Shown here piece by piece: positions 1 to 9,375 of a stretch of 64,000 nucleotides of DNA. The position numbers and the translations under genes are program-made. A model generated the notes under the pieces. It was not told where the DNA came from. It did no database searches and saw only the letters and a program-made list of their open reading frames with translations. Source of the stretch: Aurantiochytrium sp. KH105 (taxonomy: Eukaryota; Sar; Bigyra; Thraustochytrida; Thraustochytriidae); contig BGKB01000103.1 in NCBI GenBank assembly GCA_003116975.1, forward strand, positions 186,001 to 250,000, in the 5' to 3' direction. The first letter of the stretch is position 1. Each line of letters starts with the position of its first letter.

Positions 1-1
1 T

Positions 2-1723
2 GTGCGCCACAGCCACAATTTCGTCATAGATAGGCTGCAGGACCGATCGCAGTTCAGCGGGGTCGCCCGTGCCATCACCAACGATATCCATCACTCTTTC
101 CGTGATTCCATTGCGAGCCATGTACGCGAGAGAATCGCGCAAATCCATAAAGCTGCCGAGACTAAGGCGCGGCACAACATCATCACTGAGCACGATGTTG
201 TTGAATTTCGTTTTTGCAACGTCGGACTCGGCAAAGTCGCGAGAAGTACTGCATGGGGAGGCGACGCCCACGCATGTGGCCGAGCCAAGGACCGGATGCG
301 AGCTCCAGCGAATCGTCAAAAGTGTGGCCACAGCAGCGCCAAGCGAATGCCCCACGATGGTCAACTTGTACCCTGCATTGGCCAGCATCGCCTCGACGAG
401 GTCCTCTTCCACTTCGCGTGCAACCTCATTGGCAGCGCGAAGAAATCCAAGATGAGTACGTTGCCGATTGGTGCCCTCTGTTTCCGCCTCGACCTCGGAC
501 TTGGCGCGATAGAGTGAGCACGCTTCATCACCTTCCTCGTCTGCAAGGTCGTGTGAGCGCTCGACTTGTGTCATCCAGTCCTGCAGAGACTGCTGCAGCG
601 CTACAAGATCGCCCTGCGAGTCGAGATTGTTGCGAACACCTCGCAATGCAACACTCAAGCGGCGAAAAACTGCGTCGAGCTCATTCGCCTCGTCGGCGTC
701 ATCGGGAACAAAGCCTGCCCAGGGACGCTCGAAGGAGTCACTGTCGCTGTCCGCCTCGGCCTCCGCGATCGCTCGCGCCAATGCCGCATCCGACGAGGTG
801 TCCTCGTTGCTTTCTTTGGGGTCCTCATCCTCGTCATCTTCTTCGACTTCTCCTCCGTCGTCTTCTTCTTCTTCGTCGCCTTCGGCAGGGCCGAATTGCT
901 CCAAGTCTGCCACATCAAAGTCGACATCTTCTGCGACGAGGTCAGTCACGACGTCCTGCAGTCGAAAGGAGCCACGGATAGCCAAAATGAGCTCCTGGGC
1001 ACCATGATCCAACAAAATGTAGAATCCCGGACGATACAGACTTCCGACCAGGTTCCCACGCCAATCGGACCGAAGCACTTGCTTTTCAGCTGTATGGTCC
1101 ACGCCCGTGAGTTCGTCGAGTGCCTCGCGATCTGTTCGCACGCGCCCGATAAAGTCAAGGAAACGAGACCCATACTTGCCGTAAGCCGCAAAAGCGTATC
1201 TCGCGGCTTGGTTAAAGAGCTCCTTTGGAGGTTGAGGCCCCGACAAGGAGGATCTTGGATGGCTAAGGCGACGCAACACGCCACGCAGACTACTGCGCCG
1301 ACTCGAGTTCATCGCTTGATGTACATGCCCAGGAATGACCAGGGCCTGCAAGGCTGCATACGCTTTGCCAGCGTCAACGAGCGAACGTGTCGGCACATCA
1401 GCGATATCGTGCGAGAGAGTTGTTGCAAGGCGAAGCATGGTGACAACCGCACCGGCGGCCATGTCGCTCTCGGAGCGCGAAAGGTTCGTATTGCGAGTCA
1501 AAAACAGGGGATCTCCAAAGACGGTGGTGACGGGACTATGGAGTGTGCGGGTCACCGAGAGCGTGACAGAGAGCGCCATGCGGGCCGCTCCCTCAAGCGC
1601 TCGCATGCGACGGCTTCCATAAGGTGGAAGCAGCGCAAGCACATTGCTCCCTCTTCCCGGCGGGCTGCCTTCGCGCCTCCCCTGCTCTCTATCCTCCTCG
1701 TACACGTCCTCCTCGTCGCTCAT
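2..1723 (-). CDS. Class 3 lipase (DAG lipase-like), 3' end off the window
   Basis: The frame is open from an ATG at 1723 to the left edge (574 codons), so the C-terminus is missing. The nucleophile elbow GHSLG places the catalytic serine at about residue 460. A DDVVPRLS motif follows, with the candidate catalytic aspartate at 514/515. This spacing of about 55 residues and the DVVPR signature are typical of Lipase_3 proteins related to sn-1 diacylglycerol lipases. The catalytic histidine is probably beyond the edge. An acidic stretch rich in D/E at about 275-305 and a further charged insert separate the N-terminal part from the elbow. I see no N-terminal four-helix membrane bundle like that of animal DAGL. 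The likely role is hydrolysis of neutral or membrane lipid esters; the exact substrate is unknown. It is divergent from the carrier gene at 2375. Confidence 0.8.
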   Translation of the reverse strand, partial: MSDEEDVYEEDREQGRREGSPPGRGSNVLALLPPYGSRRMRALEGAARMALSVTLSVTRTLHSPVTTVFGDPLFLTRNTNLSRSESDMAAGAVVTMLRLATTLSHDIADVPTRSLVDAGKAYAALQALVIPGHVHQAMNSSRRSSLRGVLRRLSHPRSSLSGPQPPKELFNQAARYAFAAYGKYGSRFLDFIGRVRTDREALDELTGVDHTAEKQVLRSDWRGNLVGSLYRPGFYILLDHGAQELILAIRGSFRLQDVVTDLVAEDVDFDVADLEQFGPAEGDEEEEDDGGEVEEDDEDEDPKESNEDTSSDAALARAIAEAEADSDSDSFERPWAGFVPDDADEANELDAVFRRLSVALRGVRNNLDSQGDLVALQQSLQDWMTQVERSHDLADEEGDEACSLYRAKSEVEAETEGTNRQRTHLGFLRAANEVAREVEEDLVEAMLANAGYKLTIVGHSLGAAVATLLTIRWSSHPVLGSATCVGVASPCSTSRDFAESDVAKTKFNNIVLSDDVVPRLSLGSFMDLRDSLAYMARNGITERVMDIVGDGTGDPAELRSVLQPIYDEIVAVAH

Positions 1724-2374
1724 GCTGCTCGGTCTCGCGGCAGACGGTGAGGGTCGGTCCGTAGGTAGGTAGGTACTTTCTAGTTTGCCGCCCAAGCTCG
1801 GCGCGCTGCTCGACCCTTTTGGAGAAGTGGTGCACGAGCGCCAAGCTCGTTCCCCCTGCGCGCGCAGCCTCCGCACGGAGGCCGGCCGTTCGTCTTCGTC
1901 GCGCGCGGGCCCGCGCCGATTGGTCTTTGGCGGCGCGCGAACCCGCCGCTCGAGATCTCGAGCTTTTCCAGTTTGGCACGTGCGTGAACGTAGTTCTCGT
2001 TTTGGCGGACGCACACATGCACCATCTTTGTGTGCACACGAGGAAGAGAAATGAGAACGTTGCAGGCGATGGGCAGTAAAGCAGGAATAAACGAGGCTCG
2101 ATCATCCAGCGAGAGACCAGCCAGCTACAAGCCGTCACGGTGCGGGAGACGCGCCCGCCCGAGGAAAAGCTCTACTTTCGCTTTCGCCCTCGCTCGCAGT
2201 GCTTGCCAGGCGCGAACCAAAGGCCGAGCGGACGTTCTGCGGTGCTGCAAAGGCGTCTAGCCAGGCGGAGAGGAGAGCCAAGCCACGAGGCAGGTCTGAT
2301 TGAGTGGCTGCCGGAAAGGCAACGCGACAAGCTCGGCGCGTCGACGAGGACGACGAGGACAAGCGAGAGAAACC
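1724..2374. other. Divergent intergenic region, lipase / mitochondrial carrier
   Basis: About 650 bases lie between two diverging starts. Short overlapping frames occur on both strands, but none has recognisable domain content. It probably holds both promoters and 5' leaders. I see no clear TATA box. Confidence 0.5.
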
Positions 2375-3193
2375 ATGGGCGAGACGCGGGACGTCGCCGT
2401 GGGCGCGATGGTGGGCGTCACGGACATATGCTTTGTCTACCCTCTTGCTGTGCTCGCGTGCCGACGAGAAGCTGGCATGTCTATGCGCCAGTCACTTCGA
2501 GCAGGCAACTACTGGTCCGGAGCCTCGACGCAGAGCATCCTTATTCCGTACTCCATCCTAGTCGAAGCAGGTACAAAGGCCATGAATCGCCAATTGGACC
2601 AGGGACCACCGTTACTTGGACCTCTTGCCATCTCAGCTATTGTGGGCGTGAGCTTGCAGCCGGTGGAGAAAATGCTGACAATCCAGCAGCTCCTTCAGAC
2701 CCAGAATGCATCTGCGCAGAGTGCACAAGCGTCTTTCAATCCGCTCAAAGCCATGCGCGCCTATCAGCAGGCGCACGGCATGCGTGCACTGTACAAAGGT
2801 TTATCTTGCGTCGTCTTGCGCGAGTTCATTTATATTGCATCAATCACAGTGGTCAACCCGTACGCTGTTCGTTATTCTGAGCAGCTCACGAGCAACAGCA
2901 GCTTTTCACGTGCTGCCGAGACGATGGCTGCCTTTTCTGTTGGCTTTACGGCCGGTATGGTCTCTGCTCCAGTGCAAACGATCAACGCCATGATGAAGGA
3001 CGAGCGCAATCGCTCATATGGTTTGGCGGACATCGTCCGGCGCGACCTCTCGCAAGGCTTTGTGGGCAACGTGCGTCGCCTGTACTTTGGCTCTTTTATT
3101 CGCTCGCTTCGCTGCGGTGGTGCCGGCGTCTTGTATCATACGTGGCGAACTGTGCTGTCCGAAGACGAATCTGTTACATCACCTGAAAAGTAA
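2375..3193 (+). CDS. Mitochondrial carrier (SLC25) family-like protein, divergent
   Basis: 272 residues, close to the usual size of about 300 for SLC25 carriers. I chose the ATG at 2375 because it sits in a strong context (ACCATGG) and the frame upstream of it is arginine-rich and carrier-unlike. Three proline-containing helix ends fall where the carrier signature repeats would be: YPLAVLACRR near residue 22, QPVEKMLT in the middle and APVQTINAMM in the third part. All are degenerate versions of PX[DE]XX[KR]. A GLADIVRRD...GFVGNVRRLYFGS segment resembles the amphipathic matrix helix and the following YKG/FxGxxxR element. The transported substrate cannot be read from the sequence. An inner-membrane location is inferred from the family. 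The gene converges on the ADCK-like kinase, with about 157 bases between the stops. Confidence 0.65.
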   Translation: MGETRDVAVGAMVGVTDICFVYPLAVLACRREAGMSMRQSLRAGNYWSGASTQSILIPYSILVEAGTKAMNRQLDQGPPLLGPLAISAIVGVSLQPVEKMLTIQQLLQTQNASAQSAQASFNPLKAMRAYQQAHGMRALYKGLSCVVLREFIYIASITVVNPYAVRYSEQLTSNSSFSRAAETMAAFSVGFTAGMVSAPVQTINAMMKDERNRSYGLADIVRRDLSQGFVGNVRRLYFGSFIRSLRCGGAGVLYHTWRTVLSEDESVTSPEK

Positions 3194-3350
3194 GAGAAAT
3201 AAATTCTTTGTCGGTCAATCAATTGTTGCTGCCATTTTGTATGTGCAACGCACTCTCGACACAACCTTTCTCCCACAGAAGAATAGCTAAACTCGGCCTG
3301 GGAGGCCAAGACCCTAGAGAGAACGCACGTGAGGATTGCAGTGTGTTGGC

Positions 3351-5189
3351 TTACAAGAACGGGATCCAAGCACGAAGTGCGGACCACAAAGTGTATGTTG
3401 ACCCTGTTTCGCGCGCGAGGTCCATGAGGTCCTTGCGGTCAAAAACTTGCGCACTGCGTCGCATTGCGTACGGATATGCACTCGAGAAAATGTCAAATTC
3501 CGGATCACCCACCACAGCAATGCCTTCCAGCACGATGAGCGCGCGCGTGAGCAAGGCAAAATACTCGGGTACGACAAATGGGTGCTTGAAGAAAACAGCA
3601 TTGAGTTCGCGCGAGACCTCCTTGAATTTGCGGCGGCGACCTTCAATGGCCTTGTATCGACCCGAAATAAGATCAGAGGCCTTGACCTTGCTGTCCTCCA
3701 GCACGCGCTGCAAGTCAACGAGCACGGCTTGGCGATCAACGTCCGTCGGAAGGAATCCAAGCTCGACAGCGTCGTCTATGAGGCCGGGGACGTCACCTTG
3801 CATAAGATGCAAAATGGCCCGCGTCATGACCTTCATATCAGGCCTAGGTACCTCAACGCAGAGACCAAAATCGATGAGAACGAGCGTCCCCTTTTCATCC
3901 ACAAGCAAGTTGCCCGCATGTGGGTCGCCGTGGCTGACAGCGATCTCGAGAATTTGTTTCAGGAAACATTCAACGCCGATGGGCGTCAGACGCTTGATGG
4001 TCGCCGCATCGGACTGCACAAGCTGCTTGCCGTTTATCCACTCCGAGACGATGACCTTGCGCGATGTGAGAGACCAAACAACATCAGGAATTCGCACGCG
4101 GCCATTCATTCGGGGTACGAGTTCCTTGGCAAAATACTCTTGGTTCCGGGCTTCATTCTCGTAGTCGAGTTCTTTGTAGCTTCCTCTGGCGAAGCAGTCA
4201 ATCAAGTCGACATCAAACTGTTTGCGCGGTGTCAGGATGCCAAGTTTCATGAGCAAGGACTTGCTCGCTTCCACGCACTCGCTGTAGAGGCGTATAATGT
4301 ACAGGTCGAGTGAGACAGATCGAATCATGTCGGGTCGCTGCACCTTGACGGCGACCTCGCGACCATCCTTCAAGCGAAGCTTGTAGACTTGTCCAAGACT
4401 CGCAGCGGCAATGGGCAGCGTTTCATCCCTGAGATCAGGAAAGGCAGCGAGGCCCTCCTCGCCTAGTTCTGTTCGGATAATCTGCCGCGCGAGCGGTGTC
4501 GGAAAGCTCGGCACCGCGTCACAGAGCTTCTGAAGTTCCAAGAGCGCAGCTTGCGGCAACAGATCAGGTCGCGTCGAGAGCATTTGTCCAAATTTGATAA
4601 ATGTTGGACCCAATTCCGTGAGCAAGTTCTTGAGCTCAACGGCCTTGATGCGCTGCGCCTCGTCGGACTCGAGTTTCCCTTGCTTATAGTCCACCAAAAC
4701 GGATAGCAAAAAGGGAAGAGTTGTTTTGAAGAGCTCGCAGAGTCGCCACACGACAACTCGCGGGTGCCCGTCCCAGAACGCGCGAATGGCTGCGGGGTCG
4801 TAGTTGAGCGGAAGGCCCTCATCGCCAAGCTCCTCGAGCTCTGCGCGACCGCCGACATAAGCCCACGTTAATCCCAAGCCTGCGAGCACACCGACGCCGG
4901 CAGAGGTCTTGATGATCGTACGAGCTGCTGTTCGCCACCTGCCACTACTTGGCGGCGCAACTCCAACGGGTCCCGCCCTCGTGGAGAGTTCTCGCGTTGT
5001 AACCGTTCTGAGTCCCTTTCGCATAAGCGTCGCCGACAAGAGCTTGGGCATCGTCGCCCTCTTACTTCCCAGCTCCGCTGCCACCGCTACTCCCCCCCTC
5101 GCTCTGCACGTCTGCCTGCTGCAGGCCGCTGCAGCCTGAGCCCACGAGCGCGTTCGAGCAGCGCCGCCGTGCGCGACGATCGCCATCAT
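3351..5189 (-). CDS. ABC1/ADCK (UbiB family) atypical kinase
   Basis: 612 residues. The diagnostic ABC1 elements are in order: the KFGQ motif (199-202) in the N-terminal extension, followed by STRPDLLP; the alanine-rich nucleotide loop AAASLGQVY (261-269) that replaces a glycine loop; VAVKVQRP with the ATP lysine at about 282; ELDYENEARN (340-349); HGDPHAGN (420-427); and DFG (440-442). Family members support coenzyme Q or prenyl-lipid biology in mitochondria or plastids. The first 95 residues are rich in A, R, S and T and could be an organellar presequence, followed by a short hydrophobic glycine-rich segment (about 96-115). Two consecutive ATGs (5189, 5186) begin the frame and later ones at residues 47 and 56 are possible. 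It diverges from the NSUN-like gene. The ADCK subfamily is not resolved. Confidence 0.88.
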   Translation of the reverse strand: MMAIVAHGGAARTRSWAQAAAACSRQTCRARGGVAVAAELGSKRATMPKLLSATLMRKGLRTVTTRELSTRAGPVGVAPPSSGRWRTAARTIIKTSAGVGVLAGLGLTWAYVGGRAELEELGDEGLPLNYDPAAIRAFWDGHPRVVVWRLCELFKTTLPFLLSVLVDYKQGKLESDEAQRIKAVELKNLLTELGPTFIKFGQMLSTRPDLLPQAALLELQKLCDAVPSFPTPLARQIIRTELGEEGLAAFPDLRDETLPIAAASLGQVYKLRLKDGREVAVKVQRPDMIRSVSLDLYIIRLYSECVEASKSLLMKLGILTPRKQFDVDLIDCFARGSYKELDYENEARNQEYFAKELVPRMNGRVRIPDVVWSLTSRKVIVSEWINGKQLVQSDAATIKRLTPIGVECFLKQILEIAVSHGDPHAGNLLVDEKGTLVLIDFGLCVEVPRPDMKVMTRAILHLMQGDVPGLIDDAVELGFLPTDVDRQAVLVDLQRVLEDSKVKASDLISGRYKAIEGRRRKFKEVSRELNAVFFKHPFVVPEYFALLTRALIVLEGIAVVGDPEFDIFSSAYPYAMRRSAQVFDRKDLMDLARETGSTYTLWSALRAWIPFL

Positions 5190-5596
5190 CGCGTCCCGCG
5201 TCCTCTCCTGGCGAGCCCGCGAGTCCGCTCCGCGCGCAAGCGCTCGCGCGCGCGCGTCGAGCGCAGGTTTTGCGAGCGGGCGGGCCCTCTCCCGCCGCTC
5301 CCTCGCCCGCCTGCGAGCGCGAGCCCGAGCCCGAGCCCGAGTTCTGCCGTACGGGGTTTACTGGCAGCCGGGTGACGCCGGGTGACGCCTGCCTGACGCT
5401 CACGGTTCGATCGGCACGGCCGCTGGAAAAGAGGCGGCTCTGCAGGCAGCGCAGCCGCGCAGAACGTCAACGCCTCCCGGCCGCGGCGAGGCCTGCGCGG
5501 CAGCGGGGCTCGCGCCGCGCCGCGCCGCGCTGCGCTGGCGTGCTCTGCGCGCTGGCGAGGCGCGAGAGGCGGGGCCAGCCGGCCGCGGAGGGCGGG
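5190..5596. other. Divergent intergenic region, ADCK / NSUN
   Basis: About 400 very GC-rich bases between two diverging genes. The NSUN frame stays open upstream to an ATG at 5270, so part of this stretch could encode an arginine-rich N-terminal extension. A short direct repeat (GGGTGACGCC twice near 5370-5390) and a GAGCCC run near 5322-5340 are visible. Confidence 0.45.
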
Positions 5597-6556
5597 ATGA
5601 AGGCGTACGATGCGAGCATGCAGCGCGTCTTCGGCGGCGGCCGCTGGCGCGAGCTCAAGGAGGCGCTGCTGCGGCCGGCGAGGGCGTGCGCGCTGCTGCA
5701 GAGCGCGGATGCCATAACGCTCGAGCAGAAGTGGCGCGAGCGAGGGTTCGAGGCGCCGCTCGTGGCGCTGGAGGACCTCGGCTGCGTGGTGGCGCCCGAA
5801 GACGCGCCGAGGCTGCCAAAGCCGCACAAGGATCTGTCGACCGGCTTCAAGGACTATTATCCGCTCGACTTGGCAAGCGTTTTGTGCGCGAGTGCACTAG
5901 GCGTCCGCACTGGGGAAACTGTGCTTGACATGGCTGCTGCTCCGGGCGGCAAATCCCTCGTCCTCGCAAAGGCGCTTGGGTCTCGCGGCAGACTCGTACT
6001 GAACGATGTCTCGCCGAGCCGACGCGCGCGTCTCAAGCAAGTCCTTCTCGATTATTTACCCACGCAAAAGAGACAACGCACGCAGGTATTGGGCCAAAAG
6101 GGAGCTGCCTTTGGCTCGCTCATGGCTAACACCTTTGACCGCGTACTTGCGGATGTTCCTTGCTCGGGAGATCGTCATTTGCTGGCCAACGCAAGCGAGC
6201 TTGAACGCTGGACGCCGCGTCGCCCCAAGCTCATGGCGGGCCGGCAAGTTGGCATCCTCTCGGGCGGCCTTCATGCGCTCAAGCCTGGTGGTGTTCTGGT
6301 TTACGCAACTTGCGCGCTCTCTCCTCTCGAAAATGATGAGGTCGTCAACGCTGCTGTACGTCGTTGTCGCCGAAAATTCCCCGTCTCCGTGCTCAGTGGT
6401 GAGCACGCGTGGCAAGGATTGGAGGGAAGCCTCGTAAATACCGCTGCTTCTGCTGACGTTGAGCTCGAGGAGACAGAAGTCGGCCAAATGGTCCTTCCTG
6501 ATCGTAGCGCAGGTTGGGGACCGCTCTACTGGTGCGTTCTTCGCAAGGATATTTGA
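5597..6556 (+). CDS. NOL1/NOP2/Sun (NSUN) RNA cytosine-5 methyltransferase, NSUN4-like
   Basis: 319 residues from the ATG at 5597. The SAM-binding motif DMAAAPGGKS (111-120) is followed by NDVSPSRRARL, then DVPCSGD with Cys189 (motif IV) and YATCALSPLENDEVV with Cys239 (motif VI). These are the two cysteines used by RNA m5C methyltransferases. There is no PUA or long N-terminal RNA-binding domain, so the protein is short, as in mitochondrial rRNA enzymes of the NSUN4 type. The frame is open to an ATG at 5270; that arginine-rich extension could be a mitochondrial presequence, so the start is uncertain. The target is inferred to be rRNA. Its neighbour downstream is mitochondrial ribosomal protein bS16m, which supports an organellar role without proving it. 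Confidence 0.85.
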   Translation: MKAYDASMQRVFGGGRWRELKEALLRPARACALLQSADAITLEQKWRERGFEAPLVALEDLGCVVAPEDAPRLPKPHKDLSTGFKDYYPLDLASVLCASALGVRTGETVLDMAAAPGGKSLVLAKALGSRGRLVLNDVSPSRRARLKQVLLDYLPTQKRQRTQVLGQKGAAFGSLMANTFDRVLADVPCSGDRHLLANASELERWTPRRPKLMAGRQVGILSGGLHALKPGGVLVYATCALSPLENDEVVNAAVRRCRRKFPVSVLSGEHAWQGLEGSLVNTAASADVELEETEVGQMVLPDRSAGWGPLYWCVLRKDI

Positions 6557-7191
6557 CTTTTCTTCAAGCTTTATGCTAGACCTCATCTCGTTGCTAGACC
6601 TAGGTACAGACAGCCCTGCTTCGTGCACGAGTGTATACTTCAAGTTCGTGTGCGATCCTATTTTTTTTATAAAATTAAATATTTATGGGAAATCTTTGGC
6701 GGTCCCTCATCGCGGCGGCTTCAACGCTGTTTTCTACGGCCTAACCGTACGCGCCGCGTGCACTTTCTCATGCAAGCGTCCTGAGAAGTGTCGCGAGCCT
6801 CGATTGTGCCATTCCAAGCAATTTGCACTCACAGTCAGTCAGCCAAGTCGTGTAGTAGCAAGAAATGAATAGTTCACTTGTAATTCTCGCAGTCAATATC
6901 TTATTTCTGAACCTGAAAGTGAAAGCCATGCTGCGCAAGTCGGAAAATAAAACGCTGCACCAAGACCGTCAATTCTCGATCGCGGGCACAGAGCAGCGCG
7001 CGACTTTGCGGACGCGGACGCAGGCGCTTTCGCGGACACGGGCGCAGGCTTGGTCAGCAAAGTAGGCGAGGCGGGGAGGTGCGTGGCACGCCCGTCCTGT
7101 TCCTTTCGCGCGCACAGCGGCGAGCGGAGCGGCGCGTCCGAGGCAAAGGCCAACAAGAGGCAGCAGCAGCAGCAGGAGGAGCAGCGACATC
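6557..7191. other. Intergenic region between NSUN and bS16m
   Basis: The first part (about 6640-6690) is AT-rich, with a T run and an AATTAAATATTTAT stretch suitable for a 3' end. The second part holds GC-rich sequence leading to the bS16m start, with GCAGCA repeats just before the ATG. No gene is supported. Confidence 0.5.
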
Positions 7192-7548
7192 ATGCCCGTC
7201 AAGCTGCGACTGCAGAGGTTCGGGCAGCGGAACCTGCCGTACTACCGCATCGTGGCGGCGAACTCGCGCAGCCCGCGCGACGGCAAGTTCTTGCAGATCG
7301 TCGGCACGTACAACCCGGTGCCGGACAAGAATGGCCTCAAGGAGGTGCGCATCAACGAAAAGGCCGCCAAGTACTGGCTGAGCGAGGGCGCCATCCCCTC
7401 GGAGCGCGTCGCGTACTTGCTGGGCGAGTACGGTCTGACGCCGCGGATCCCTCAACGCTTTTCTGCAAACAAGATTCTCTCCAAAAAGGAGATCAAGGAG
7501 CACGGCCAGGACCCCGTGCTTATTTGCAAGAAGCTCGGACTCTTGTAA
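7192..7548 (+). CDS. MRPS16: Mitochondrial small-subunit ribosomal protein bS16m
   Basis: 118 residues spanning the whole bS16 family. The protein begins PVKLRLQRFGQRNLPYYRIV, matching the start of bacterial and mitochondrial S16. It continues with SPRDGKFLQIVGTYNP, a KEVRINEKAAKYWLSEGA segment and GEYGL, all standard for the family. It binds 16S-type rRNA during assembly of the small subunit. The nuclear setting and the very short N-terminus imply import with an internal or cryptic targeting signal, as in other MRPS16 proteins. The start is fixed by family alignment. The preceding gene is an NSUN4-like methyltransferase that may also act on the mitochondrial small subunit. Confidence 0.95.
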   Translation: MPVKLRLQRFGQRNLPYYRIVAANSRSPRDGKFLQIVGTYNPVPDKNGLKEVRINEKAAKYWLSEGAIPSERVAYLLGEYGLTPRIPQRFSANKILSKKEIKEHGQDPVLICKKLGLL

Positions 7549-7770
7549 GCCTTGCATGTGTATGGACGCGACGCCCACGGTCAGGGTGTTTTAGGCCGTC
7601 GCGCACTTTCACATGATGATAGACGGACAGACAGATAGACAGACGAGCAGATAGACGAGCAGACGAGCAAACAGAAAATTTTAAAAATGAGACAGCAAAA
7701 CCGACACATAAAAATTAAAAAAAAACAAAAAGATTTCATACCATTACTTTGATGATGACCGGGCGAGTCG
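7549..7770. other. Convergent 3' region with CAGACGAGCA-type repeats
   Basis: Short region between the stops of bS16m and the glycosyltransferase. It holds a degenerate GACAGACAGAT/GACGAGCAGA repeat at about 7621-7672, followed by an A-rich stretch to about 7735. It probably contains both 3' UTRs. Confidence 0.5.
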
Positions 7771-9375
7771 CTACTGCAGCGCTTTGCCGACACGGAGCTT
7801 GTAGCGGAATTCGAGCATTTCTTCAAAGTCGAGCGCAAACTTCGACATGTATTCCGCGTACCACGCACGCACCGCACGCTGCTTTTCTTCCACAAAGGTT
7901 TGATTGCTATGAATGATTTCAAGTAATTGCGGAAGGTCATTCCAGGAATCTAAAATCACAAAAGGCGCACCAGAGTCTAGCAATGGCTGGAAGGCATTGG
8001 AGCACTTGTGGTTCACGTATTCTTCCTCTTTGGTCACCAAAACGGGAACCGATCCGGCCTCGCACGCCTCATAAATTCTGTACGCCTCTGGATTGTGGCC
8101 CATCGGGCACAGCGTGAACTTGCTGTCCAAGAGGACCTCCCGGTATTGCTTGGGTGTAATGTAGCCCTTTTCCACAGACACAGTTTGGGTCCAGGTATCC
8201 GTGACGTGAATGTAGGAAGACTTGGCAAGAGGATTCATCGTCCACGTTTCGGACTGAAAGTAATCACGCAATTTGCGCCGTGGAATCGATGTTGGCGACC
8301 CGACAAAGTTGATGGCATATTGACGCTTCCTTGCTGCCGGCACACCGGTGGTCTGGTCGACTCGTTCAAACTCGGCGCGAGGGCCAAGTGGAAAGTATAA
8401 TGGCAACTTGATGCCACGCAATTTGCTCACCATCCCGGTCCCAATGACGTTATCGCCATGATATTGGCGGTAGTGAAATTGCGTGCTGCGTACGGCGCAA
8501 TACTCGTCGCCCGTGACAATGACAATGTCGTACTGCTTGAAGGAGCTAGCAATGGTCTTTTGCACCACAGCCATGTCCGTGCAGCACTTTACATAAGGAA
8601 TCATGCGGACGCGTGGCGCATTCACTGCGCACTGGCCATGCGCCTTGATCTCATACTCGTACTTTCCTGATCCGATCAAGCCCATGAGGTTTGTTCGAAA
8701 AATGCTTCCTTGTCGTGGGTTTGTGGCCACGGCACAGACCTTGATGAGTGCGCTCGATGCATGCGGCGCCATTGCTGCGGGCTCGAGCAATGATGGAAGA
8801 TCGACGACCTCCTCTGCCTCTTGCTCCTCGATTCGCTCTGCAGCACGTCGTGCGTCAGTCTCGGCCACCACGGCCGCTGTCGTCACGCTATGCGCAGAGG
8901 CATCGGGCCCTCGTAAGAGGCCCGACTCGTCATTCCGCAGCGTCGCCGACTCCTGGGAACTCCAGTCGGCGCGCTGCGTCTCGAGGTCGGCGCGCTGCGT
9001 CTCGAAGTCTACGCGCGACACAGAAGATGCCGCTTCATCAGCACCAACCTCCGCGACGATGGGGTTTCGCGCTCGCAGCCAGCGGCTGTTGACGTAGCCC
9101 ACGAGCACGAGCGCCACGAAGAGCGCGAGAGGCGCTCGCCAGCGGCGCAGGTTCCGTCGCGCCCGCGCCATGTCCATGTCGGCTCCCAGAGCCGCGAGCC
9201 GAGGCTTGGACAGCTTGTCGAGCGCCGCGAGTGGCGACGCCTCGCCGCCGCCGTCGCGGCCCGCGGCCCCGCCGACCTGGCGCTTCTGCATCGCCTCGGG
9301 GTCGTCGAGCTCCGAGTCGTTTCTGTTCTGCACGTCAATCAAACGGTGCCTGATCGATTTGATTTGATTTGCCAT
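7771..9375 (-). CDS. Exostosin-like (GT47/RXYLT1-type) glycosyltransferase, type II membrane protein
   Basis: 534 residues from the ATG at 9375 (CCATGG on the forward strand). The frame continues upstream to 9582, but that part is low-complexity and less plausible. A basic cytosolic segment (RARRNLRRWR) precedes one hydrophobic helix at about 81-97, giving the type II topology of Golgi transferases. The C-terminal half carries YAINFVGSP followed by KFTLCPMGHNPEAYRIYEA and GSVPVLV (about 418-447). This is the nucleotide-sugar-binding block of exostosin-like enzymes and is close in form to ribitol xylosyltransferase 1. The middle stem contains three consecutive near-copies of a short ET-QRAD unit near 8960-9010. 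Donor and acceptor are unknown. The gene converges on bS16m and diverges from the TauE transporter. Confidence 0.7.
   Translation of the reverse strand: MANQIKSIRHRLIDVQNRNDSELDDPEAMQKRQVGGAAGRDGGGEASPLAALDKLSKPRLAALGADMDMARARRNLRRWRAPLALFVALVLVGYVNSRWLRARNPIVAEVGADEAASSVSRVDFETQRADLETQRADWSSQESATLRNDESGLLRGPDASAHSVTTAAVVAETDARRAAERIEEQEAEEVVDLPSLLEPAAMAPHASSALIKVCAVATNPRQGSIFRTNLMGLIGSGKYEYEIKAHGQCAVNAPRVRMIPYVKCCTDMAVVQKTIASSFKQYDIVIVTGDEYCAVRSTQFHYRQYHGDNVIGTGMVSKLRGIKLPLYFPLGPRAEFERVDQTTGVPAARKRQYAINFVGSPTSIPRRKLRDYFQSETWTMNPLAKSSYIHVTDTWTQTVSVEKGYITPKQYREVLLDSKFTLCPMGHNPEAYRIYEACEAGSVPVLVTKEEEYVNHKCSNAFQPLLDSGAPFVILDSWNDLPQLLEIIHSNQTFVEEKQRAVRAWYAEYMSKFALDFEEMLEFRYKLRVGKALQ

Noticed and set aside
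566-1750. 394-codon plus frame over the lipase
   Set aside because: Antisense shadow. The minus frame carries GHSLG and DVVPR motifs over the same stretch.
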